A DNA stretch of 64,000 nt, taken from the NCBI GenBank assembly GCA_946122785.1, contig CAMGYJ010000007.1, forward strand, positions 37,287,587-37,351,586. Direction: 5' to 3'. This document shows positions 1-8,900 of the stretch, piece by piece. Numbering within the stretch: position 1 is the first letter of the stretch; the number at the start of each line of letters is the position of its first letter. A model generated the notes under the pieces. It saw only the letters and a list, made by a program, of their open reading frames with translations. It made no database searches and was not told the DNA's origin. Position numbers and translations under genes: made by a program. This DNA comes from Linum tenue (lineage: Eukaryota > Streptophyta > Magnoliopsida > Malpighiales > Linaceae).

Positions 1-1126
1 CTCCAGTTTCATCGCCTCTGATAACTTCCTTGAAAATCTCACTTAATGGGAGACCCACGTTTTCCTCAGATCTGAGGTCGCTCGGGAAGTCGTGAATCTG
101 AACCCATATTCGGGTCCTGTTGAAATTGATTTCTTCAGTTCTCACCTTGCCCTCTCCCTTCCATTCTTTGAGGATCATCAGAGCATTTGCAATCTTCCAG
201 GGTCTTGCATCCCAGATTTTTTCTTTATCTTCGTTTGAGCAGAAGGTGATGACGAAAATATTGGTGCCGACTTCAACAACCGTGGGCTGCCTCGTCTCCC
301 TCCAATGCCTTCCTAGAGTAAGCTCCATCGCTCCAGCGTTGTAATTCTTCTCAGCTAAAAACTTGCACACCAGAATTTCAGCCTTCTTCCTTGCTGCCGG
401 ACCCTTCTTTGGTTTGAATCTGAAGAGAGAATCCGAGACACTTAGAGATTCCGTCTTTTTCAACAAATCAGAAATTCCATGGTTCGACATTTCCTTTTGA
501 GGTTGGGTATTTTGGAGAGAGGTAGACAGAAGAGAAAGACTGGTTTGTTTCTGGGTTTCCAAACTGGGTTGCAGCCAAAGAGTTAAAACGGTTCTCTCAA
601 AAGTGGTTTGGGAGGAGTTGCATGTTGCTGAAACGATTGTCTGCCTTTTATCTTGAGCCCCTCTAATGGTGAAACTCACCCAATAAATGCTATCTCCCCT
701 AATCTTTGTTTTACAGGTAGAGAGAACTAGAAGATCTGCAATAAATGGTCTCCCACGAAAGCATAGCAGTAATGAATAATCAAAGAAGAGCCATCTTTCC
801 TTCCAGTAGAAGGTGTTGGGGTAAATAGATTTGATGGGTTTGGTAAGAGTCCCTTCAACCCTTGAGAGCTCTTGATTTTGCAGATGGAGATTAAAGGCTT
901 TTGGGGCTCCATGGTACTTGCTCTGAAAATTTCTATCCTTCCAGTCCACTCTCCAATGGCTAGCATTGAATTGAGTGGGTTGAGATCCATCTTCAATTGA
1001 ATGATTCTGATATTGTAATAGCTGTATCAGTAGGTATTTATTGCTTGATCCATTTCGGATGTTGAAAGCCTCACTAGGAGGATTGAGAGAAAAAGTAGAA
1101 AGAGTAAAGTAAGAGAGAGAATCCAT
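1..1126 (-). CDS. LINE ORF1-like protein with DUF4283-type domain, cut by window edge
   Basis: Reading leftward from an ATG at 1126 there is no stop codon before the window ends, so at least 375 codons are open; the in-frame stop just upstream is at 1139-1141. The first 210 residues or so are not recognised. From an internal Met at 490 the protein looks like the DUF4283 domain of plant LINE ORF1 proteins: a positively charged stretch (RFKPKKGPAARKK), then VCKFLAEKNYN, WRETRQPTVVEVG, EKIWDARPWKIAN and RTRIWVQIHDFP. In this family the next part is normally a CX2CX4HX4C zinc knuckle, which would lie outside the window. Such proteins are thought to bind nucleic acid during LINE transposition. It lies antisense to, and directly beside, the 3' end of an LTR element, so it is probably part of a LINE inserted there. 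The long open frame suggests a young copy. The true start could be 1126 or the Met at 490. Confidence 0.6.
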   Translation of the reverse strand, partial: MDSLSYFTLSTFSLNPPSEAFNIRNGSSNKYLLIQLLQYQNHSIEDGSQPTQFNASHWRVDWKDRNFQSKYHGAPKAFNLHLQNQELSRVEGTLTKPIKSIYPNTFYWKERWLFFDYSLLLCFRGRPFIADLLVLSTCKTKIRGDSIYWVSFTIRGAQDKRQTIVSATCNSSQTTFERTVLTLWLQPSLETQKQTSLSLLSTSLQNTQPQKEMSNHGISDLLKKTESLSVSDSLFRFKPKKGPAARKKAEILVCKFLAEKNYNAGAMELTLGRHWRETRQPTVVEVGTNIFVITFCSNEDKEKIWDARPWKIANALMILKEWKGEGKVRTEEINFNRTRIWVQIHDFPSDLRSEENVGLPLSEIFKEVIRGDETG

Positions 1127-1141
1127 ATCCGCCCTACATTA

Positions 1142-1349
1142 GTTAGTTGTTGATGCTTGGGTTAAATTGCATGATGTTCTTGCATATTAACATGGTTTAG
1201 AGTCTTTCATGTTGTTGTTGACATTGTGAGTTCACTTTTCATCCACTACCTAAGATCATGATTGAATGATGATTGTAGGTTTCAATGAGTTGTACAATTA
1301 TAAGTAGTGTTTGTTTGGGGACAAGCAAAGTTCAAGTGTGGGGTATTTC
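1142..1349 (+). mobile_element. 3' internal end of LTR retrotransposon with polypurine tract
   Basis: This non-coding stretch leads into the LTR at 1350. It ends with a motif at 1311-1348: a TTTGTTTGGGGACAAGCAAA near-palindrome, then AAGTGTGGGG, which is the probable polypurine tract. The same arrangement (near-palindrome plus AAGTGTGGGG) is found on the minus strand at 42554-42596, beside the PPT of the complete element at 41043-46633, so both belong to one broad lineage. A diverged copy of 1150-1235 is at about 38395-38467. The 5' part of the element is not visible. Confidence 0.6.
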
Positions 1350-1487
1350 TGATGACACTCAATTTATAGTGTTTATCACTTCCATATTTGATACATTCCC
1401 CACTTATTAATGCATCTTTAGTACTTTCTCTTATATTTTAGATATAAACCATAAATATTTGATCAATGGGCATTTGATAGACATAGG

Positions 1488-2255
1488 TAGGGGTGTACAT
1501 GGGTCGGTTGGTTCGGGTTTAAGTATTTTAATCACCCGACCCATGCACTATGGTTTGGGAATTATAAAACCCAAACCAACCCAAAAAAATTTAAACCCTA
1601 CGGTTTGTTTCTAATTGGGTTGGGTCGGGTTGGCGATATTTTTAAGTAAAAACCCAACCCAACATAAAATATATAATTATTATACACCATAAAAATATTT
1701 TATAACTAATTAAAATTTCAAACAAATAAACCGAGGTGAAAGGTATCAAAATTCACAAATGTTGTTTGATTTTTAATAAAATGTGATTTACTTCAACATA
1801 TGTCTAGTTTTTTTCACGATATTTGTTGAAATAGGCTAAAAAGGTTATAAACAAATGCATCCATAATATGTTATTCTATTAAAATTGTACACAAGAAAAA
1901 GGATTACGTGAATCATAACTATATTCAATTTATGTCTAAACTTTAAGTGGAAGAATGCATTAGATTAGGGAGACCATGATAGAAAAACATGGCGAAACAT
2001 CTTACTTTTCACATAAGTATGGCTATATACGACATAAATATTTTTTAGATACGAACTCATACTAATAGTTGGAACACGGGTTGGGTCGGGTTCTACGGGT
2101 TGTGTAATCCAAAATCCAAACCCAACCCAAAAGAGGCGGGTTGTACAAAAGAAAACCCTCACCCAACCCAAAACCTTCGTTATAGCGATAAATACGGGTG
2201 GGTTGGGTCGGGTTGGACGGGTGGATCGGTTTGCGGGTGTGTTTGTTCACCGCTA
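1488..2255. mobile_element. hAT-type non-autonomous element (768 bp), TSD GACATAGG
   Basis: It is flanked by a perfect 8-bp direct duplication GACATAGG (1480-1487 and 2256-2263). The left end reads TAGGGGTGTACATGGGTCGG and the right end, reversed, TAGCGGTGAACAAACACACC, which are imperfect terminal inverted repeats of hAT style. Both subterminal regions are rich in GGGTTGGGTCGGGTT and its complement, as in many plant hAT-derived elements; short ORFs called there are low-complexity artefacts. No transposase is present. It sits inside the LTR at 1350-3680 and so is younger. A diverged relative is at 61848-62566. Confidence 0.85.
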
Positions 2256-3000
2256 GACATAGGTTGTATTTTTGTATTCATTTATGCCTTCTTGGTATGT
2301 TTTTGTATTTTTCAAGGTAAAATACAACCTAGGTGAATTTGGATCAGGCATTTGATGATTCTAGAGGACCAAACATCTAAAGAGAGAAAAATATGGAGTT
2401 TTCATATTAAAACAAGGTCCAAAGACGGAGAAACATACTGGGAACCACAAGTAAAGCTTAAGAAGAGACCAATGGAGGAAGACTCAATAAATTGGATCAA
2501 GAACTAGTGGCGTCCCAATGTCGGTCCAACCGTCGCTCAAGTAGATATGGTCTAATCACGATGAAATCTTCAAGAGAGGTTGCTTATGGGTCAAGGAGTT
2601 CAACCCACGAAGAAAACATGTGGTTGTTCTAGCTGCCACCCAGCGCCAATCATCAGCCCTAGCCCAACTGACGTATAGAAGGCGTCGCTTTAGCCCTTAA
2701 CCAACTCCTATTAGGGTTATGAGGGTTTTGGCCGAATTTTGCCTCTATTAGTTCAATAGGCTACACAATTTCATTCAAAACTTTTGTAGACACTCTTTTC
2801 GAGCAAGAATTTAGCATTCTTAGGAGAGGGTGCAGCTAAGGAGATGCCTTCATCATCAATGGTGGTACCCTTCCTCTCTTTTATGTATAGCTAGTTCAAA
2901 ATTGATTGTGTAGTAATGTGAACTCGTTTATCTTTATATGTATCGATGCTATGATTTCCTATGATGCTTGTCTTTATGCTATTGAATTTTGATGCCTATC

Positions 3001-3071
3001 ATGTATGTATGTATGTATGTATGTACGTACATATGCATGTATGATGTATGTATGTATGTATGTATGAACGT
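3001..3071. repeat. (ATGT)n microsatellite
   Basis: Repeated ATGT/GTAT tetranucleotides with a few interruptions (ACGTAC, CATATGC) inside the LTR at 1350-3680. No other function seen. Confidence 0.9.
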
Positions 3072-3680
3072 ACTTATGGTTCTATAATATACTACTATAT
3101 GCATTGTACTTAGTATCGTCTAGGTTGTTAAGAAATTACTCTCGAGTGATACCCCATTGATGCTAATGAGTATAGAGGGAATAATTAACCATATATGCCT
3201 AAAGTAGTATCTATGCTTGATTGTTAGATTATTGATGCTATATACCATCGATTATAGATCAAAAGGCACACGCTTAATCATTTGCTATCCTCACTTATCT
3301 GTTCTTCATTGACCAGGTGATGGGAAGAAGCGAAAGCACACATTAGCTAGTCAAGTTCCTATTGCATGTGGCGAAAGTTCGAGTAGGATAGTCTTAGTAT
3401 AATGGATAGATTGATGCTATAGATGAATCATTGATGAATGATATGAATGTGTGGTAATGTGAATGATAGGTATCAAGTATGCTTCTTTATTCAATAATGT
3501 ATCTTTACTTTTACGCATTTATATAACTTGAAAGATCCCTGATATTCGAAAAAACCCCTAAAAGTCTTTCATATTATTGTTCGAGCATGGATGGTATGGT
3601 GTGAGAAATTGTGCATTAGAAGACCTCGTGGAATACTACCCTAAGGCATGTTAGGACTTTTAGCACTTGCATGTTCGTCA

Positions 3681-5209
3681 CCTCAAAAACAAATATTAGA
3701 TAGGATAAATTGATCATTTTTAGTCTAAAGTTAAGTATGATACAAATCATTTATAATTGATTTACTTCTTTTTTCTTCTCTACTGTTGTTGACTTGTGTC
3801 TTATTGCTGGTTAATGTTAATAATAAATCAATGCAGAAGATTTAATTACTTTACCATTCTAGCCTTGATGGGTACAAGCAAAATAATTGACAGATTTGGA
3901 TTTATTTTCCGTTTGGAAAGCTAAAATGAAGAAAATTTAACCAACAAATTTAATAATGCTAATAATAAAAAGGTATAAGTAATTTCACCTTCCTTATTCT
4001 GTTTAGAAAACATACTACAAAGAATGAGCTATGCTATATGACATGGAAAAAAGTCTAATAAGAAAACAAGTCTTCCTCCTTATATGTTGATTCGTTTATC
4101 AATTAAACTTTGTAATTCCACTTGACATTCTCCAAAACTGAATTTGCTCTTCTCCCGTTCATTTCTTTCTTTCTATACCAAACAAATAGACAAATATAAA
4201 TTCAAACCTGATTAAACCAAGGGAAAATGCCAGGTGGAAAACAACAACTCCAATCAATTAAAACAACAATAAAATTCAACAATGAACTGTAGTTATGTTT
4301 ATTGACGTACCTTTTTTACAAACAAATTTGTGAAAGTGTGGTTGTCGAGTAGTTGCAGACTTGGTAAAAACCGGATGCCATCCAATTTCGTTTTGGATTG
4401 TGGTATTGGTCAAAACGATTTTAAAAATTGGATTAGTCTAAGTATAGTTGAATCCATTCCTTCCCACCGGACCTTCTCGCAAGCGCTGGTGGAGCCCCGT
4501 TTGTGAGTAGAAAAGTTTGGAAACATGAGACACATTTTTTCTCCATTTCAACCTTCCTTCTTAGGTTTCCTTATACCTTCTCGTAAGTGGTTGACTCTCC
4601 AAAAGTGAAGTTTGTGTAAACCAAATAGTTCTTAGCTAGTTGTAGCCTGATCCTATTCACCCACTCTATTATTTGCTCCCATTACCCATCACACCTCTGT
4701 TAAAGTTATTAGTGGTGGAGTGATGGAATATCTTCCCATGCATCCACTAATCATGGATTCGCCTCTAATTTTAATTTCCCCCCTTTTATTTATACTTTGT
4801 GTTGCCAAAAGAAGAAACTAGTTGGCCCTGAAGTTCTAAATTGCAAGATTAGTGGGAGGGACAGGGTGCATGGGTGCCAGCTCAGAAACCAAGTGCGTTT
4901 GGCTTCTGATTGAACACTCGATAGCCATGTCTAATTTTAAATGACATTATATATAAGGATTGTATAATGACCAATGCGGCAATGCCATCAACTCCCAACA
5001 CTAATTATTCGGAATTGGTTATGTTTGCACTTTGCAATAGGACAACCCACATATTGGTTTTTTATATATATATATTTTTCTACTTATTTTTAAATTGACA
5101 ATTTGAGATTGTTTTTGTATTTTGGATATGGATTTTGGAAGTAATGGTATTGGGTTTTTTTTTTTTTTTGCGCTTTGATATTTTTTATGGGGAAAAATCA
5201 AGTCATTCG
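3681..5209. other. AT-rich intergenic stretch, no gene recognised
   Basis: I find no coding frame of convincing length or composition and no recognisable domain on either strand. Only homopolymer runs (for example poly-T at 5157-5169) and AT-rich DNA stand out. Confidence 0.6.
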
Positions 5210-5482
5210 TGTAACACTTTAGACAAATTTCACATCGAAAAAGTACGAGAGAGATTCATAGTTCATAAGTAAGAAACCGGTCTTAACTGGCAAGACGCGT
5301 TTTGGGGTGAAATGAAGGAGTTCTTGTGAGAACTTCAAAGTTAAACGTGTTCAGTGTGGAGTATAACAAGGATGGGTGACCTTATAGGAAGTCACCTTGA
5401 ATTGCACCCCAAGTGGAAAACCATGAGGGTCAAGGCTCAAAGCGGGCAATATCTTGATAAGGAAAATGTTCGGGATGTTACA
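5210..5482 (+). mobile_element. Cassandra-type TRIM solo LTR (273 bp)
   Basis: It begins TGTAACACTTTAG and ends GTTCGGGATGTTACA, giving the TGTAAC...GTTACA termini of an LTR. The 5-bp flanks ATTCG and ATTTG differ at one base, consistent with an old target duplication. Inside lies a segment clearly related to 5S rRNA, the hallmark of Cassandra terminal-repeat retrotransposons in miniature, which carry a 5S-derived promoter in the LTR. No second LTR or internal region follows, so it is a solo LTR or a remnant. Confidence 0.8.
5308..5410 (+). other. 5S rRNA-like segment within Cassandra LTR
   Basis: The order GAGAACTTCAAAGTTAAACGTG, then a GAGTATAACAAGGATGGGTGACC block, then GGAAGTCACCTTGAATTGCACCCC follows the 3' two thirds of plant 5S rRNA (the AAGTTAAGCGTG, AGTACTAGGATGGGTGACC and GGAAGTCCTCGTGTTGCATCCC segments), with substitutions. 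The region covers the part that holds the internal pol III control elements in true 5S genes. It is not a functional rRNA gene: the 5' third is replaced and changes are scattered through it. Confidence 0.75.
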
Positions 5483-6394
5483 ATTTGCGTGGTATGCATT
5501 TTTTGGGTAAGAATCCTTGTATTTCACGTATATTTTAGGAGATTTCTACTTTGTATTCTAGTTTATACGGTTTAGGATATTTAGGTACAAATTCTAATAT
5601 TTCTAGTATGCATTTTTGTGTTAATGACATACATTGTTAGACTTTTTGTATGCATTCCAGTGCTTTTGTCATTCTGGTATATATTTCGTAGTTTCTGGTA
5701 TGCATTACTTAGTTTCGACTAGAATTTGAAAATTGGAAACCTTAAACTAAAAATGAAAATATTCGAAAACATAAAATTAATACAAGTTTGATATAAATTT
5801 TATGTCTATTTTTTCACTTGTTAATTAATCTTTTTCTAATGATTCCTATTGGTATTATATTAGCACCATAATATTCCTAACCAATGTTATTGTGTTATCT
5901 TATAAAGTACCATTAGTCATCGACAAACAAGTACGTGGCAAGGCACATGCACATTGTTTGGTATTAGCTCTCCCGGATGCTGATAGCCCTCATTGCCCTG
6001 CCTTCCCAAATTTTTTTTTTTTTTTTTTGGTGTGAACCTTCCCATATTCTTGTGATAATGGCTAAGCAAATGCTAATTATGATCGCTCTGATAGCATGCT
6101 ATGCCTTTCAAAGATTGAGGCATACCGGTAATGATATATATTGAGAAATCAAATATAACGTGGAAGATTAAAGGCCGTTCTTATTGATTGTGGCCAAAGG
6201 CCTTACACGAGACATTCATATATCTATAAACCTTCTCACATAACCAATAACTATTACCAGAAGGACACTAATTAATTGTCTGTGTTGTGTTCAAAACATG
6301 CCACACCAATTGTGGATACATGGCATGGGCCTTCATGGGATGTCGGGTCTCCATGCGGTGTCTGATCATCTTGGCCTAATACGCCCCTCCAGGC
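5483..6394. other. Intergenic DNA; right part probably LTR of the Copia relic
   Basis: No gene is visible. From about 6378 leftward on the minus strand a purine-rich GGAGGGGCG is followed by TATTAGGCC, which resembles the PPT and LTR start of a Copia element. This fits the pol remnant at 6395-7059 lying immediately upstream on that strand. The left LTR limit is not clear. A 19-bp poly-T run lies at 6010-6028. Confidence 0.4.
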
Positions 6395-7059
6395 TTAGTT
6401 GTGGAGGTCACAGACATTCACGTTGGATAACAAGAAGCGAAAGTGATCAGAACCAAGAGCTTTTGTGAAGAGATCGGCAAGTTGAAACTGCGAAATAACC
6501 TTGCTACAACGCAACCTCACGAGACCACCCGTTTGCTAGGAAAAAAAATCTATTTACATGTTTTTAGTTCGTTCTTGAAAACGTGATTTATTATTATGTG
6601 AAGGGCAACTTGATTGTCACAATATAAGGGAGTAAGTTGTGATAGGGAGACACAAAGATCACCGACTAACCACCATAAGACAGAGAAACTTCACTAGTAA
6701 TGTTGGCCATGACTTGATATTCAGCCTCTGCGGAGGACCGAGCAACGACTTTATGTTTCTTGTGGACCCATGAGATGGAAGCATTGCCAAGCCGAATAAA
6801 CAAACTAGTAGTAGAACAATGAGTGCTCCCACACCCCTCCCTATTATGCGTAATAATAAGCTACCAAATCCAAGTTGCATGTGGCAGGGAAGTATAAGTC
6901 TTGACCAAACGATTGTTCAAGATAACGATGGATACTATGAGGAACACCCATGTGACCTTGAGTGGTAGCGCGCATGCACAAAGTGACTAGTATATCAATG
7001 TCATATGATATATGATGCCCAGTGAAACGATCACTGGAACTGACACTAGTAGTTATCAA
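6395..7059 (-). pseudogene. Ty1/Copia pol relic, RNase H region
   Basis: Minus-strand reading in shifting frames gives the end of a Copia polyprotein: YLEQSFGQDLYFPATCNLDLVAYY, then SISWVHKKHKVVARSSAEAEYQ (the conserved RNase H WxSKKQxxVxRSSAEAEYxA block), then VISQFQLADLFTKAL and FRFLLSNVNVCD near the C-terminus. Frameshifts and in-frame stops separate these blocks. Reverse transcriptase and integrase are missing. Confidence 0.75.
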
Positions 7060-8900
7060 AGTTACGTAGCTAAGAACAGGAATAAAAAGTAGGAAAGAAG
7101 CGGACTTTGAAGTGAAATCTCACACCTAGGAGAAGGCTCTATCAATATAAGGGTAGAAGCTCGAACACAATCAAGATGGATGCTTGATTGATACAGAGAT
7201 ACACTCTACGCGATTGGAGTCCACCAACTGATGAGAACAAATTCACAATCACAAGCTCAATGAACAAATTCACCACCATGATTGGTTTCTCTCCTGCTGT
7301 TTGGATTAATGTCTGAGGGATTGGTTTGCAATCCTTAGTCGACCTAATTTAGAGGGGCTAGATCATCTAGCCTAGAGTTGCAATCCTTAACCGAAAGGTT
7401 AAGAGAGTTAGACTACTAACTTGATGCAACAATCCTAGATTGGTCAACTAAGAGAGTTAGGGTTTCCTCGATTGATTAGTTAAGATAGCTAGATTCCCTA
7501 GCTTCTTATCACAAACCTTAATCGATCAACTAGGAGAGTTTGCCCCTAGCTAGTTTCACCTACCTCGCGGTATATAAACACATCCCTCACACTAAAGTTT
7601 CGTTCACGCTTTCTTAATACGAGACTAGGGGAAGCAATACCCAAGTGAAGTCCTCTCAAGTAGAATTCTCCTCGATTTACTTTTCATGTTTGTTTATTTT
7701 GTAGGTTTCTTAGTTTTAAACCCAAAACTGTTTGCTAGATAACAGCATAAGCGATTGAAGTAGTAGTACATGGACCGGGCCAGGTTTGACAATGAAAATA
7801 TACTTGCCCTATACTGCACCCAGCTAGAGTTTATGCTTGGGCTCTAGTCAGGGATTAATTCGCGGTGTAGTCCGTGCGAGTCATTTGGTCCGATTGAAAG
7901 AAAATCACAGCGAACGAGAAGATACATCTCACGCACGACGCCTCAACACACACAAGCTTAAGCTCAACTACGCATTGAATGGACGTTGACTTATTGTGTT
8001 TATTCTTTTCCATTGTTCCTCTAACCCTCTCACGTCTTCCCTTGTTGATTGCCAATCTTGCATGTATTGCCGAAGAAGCCTCCATTTAAGCCATACTCAA
8101 GGAATACGCCATTGAAGAATCTTATTGTCTTATATTCTTCTTCTTTTGCTTATCCCGATCTTCAGGGTGGTTGATGATATAAGGAGCTGCACTTGCATGA
8201 AGATAAGGGCTCTCATTTTCATCGAAAAGTATACCAAATGAAGATCCTTACATTGGTGGATTGGTTTTATGATGTGTGGCCACTGTTGCATAAATTTTTG
8301 ACAATGTTGGAGGATATTCCAACAATATTCCATCTTTTGTTCCTTCTTCGTGTCCGCCATGAAGATAGCACTAGCTTGTTCAACATAGATAATAAATTCA
8401 ATTAAAAATCCAAATATGAAAATTACGTAATTAATTTAATGAATATATCTAAGAAGTCGACTAACCACGTTAACTATGTTAGAGCCACTTGATTGATACA
8501 GTATGTGCCCCTCGTCCAAGACTCATTCCACTTTCCACATAAAATAGTTTATACTCTTCCATCTAACTTGTTGGGTGCCATGGGTACTTACATTGCTCGC
8601 ACAAAACCTTAATTCTCAGGCGTCTTCCAGTGTGGCATTCGAGTGGGTGTAAAAGACATTATGAGAATTGCTGGATTTTGGGAAGAAGTTAATTATTTCC
8701 TTAGAGGGACGAAGTGAAGAGTTAATAAGTGTGGAAGAAAAAAAAACATAATAGTCTACTTATAGAGTTGAAAAAATAGCCATTGGAAAAATAATTGTTA
8801 AAAAAATGAAATTGAACAAAATTTGACCGTTAATCCTTCTAAATTTATGCTCCCACCCGCCACCACATATGTGTTAATTATAAAAAAATTATTAAAAAAG
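7060..8900. other. Intergenic DNA without recognised genes
   Basis: Short ORFs at 7855-8085, 8130-8360 and 8193-8405 have no recognisable domain and overlap on opposite strands. A low-complexity tract at about 7310-7560 repeats variants of GGTTAAGAGAGTTAGA. Nothing further could be supported. Confidence 0.5.

Larger units (their letters stand above)
1350..3680 (+). mobile_element. 3' LTR of a retrotransposon, interrupted by a hAT element
   Basis: It starts with TGATGACACTC directly after a polypurine tract and ends near 3680 with ATGTTCGTCA. Without the 768-bp hAT insertion and one copy of its 8-bp duplication, the LTR is about 1.55 kb. It aligns by eye with 22482-24101 (about 1.6 kb) and with the first part of 38468-39060; all share a GTGTTTATCAC(T/C)(T/C)CCATATTTGATACA block near the start, and the first two share a GTGGAATAC(T/G)ACCCTA block near the end. 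Because the PPT lies on its left this is the 3' LTR of a plus-strand element. No gag or pol is visible in the window for it. An ATGT microsatellite lies inside at 3001-3071. Confidence 0.65.

Noticed and set aside
1965..2336. ORFs rich in Asn, Pro, Thr and Gly in the hAT element
   Set aside because: Produced by the GGGTTGGGTCGGGTT subterminal repeats of the element.
5308..5410. Functional 5S rRNA gene
   Set aside because: Only the 3' two thirds are similar, with many changes, and it sits between LTR termini of Cassandra type.
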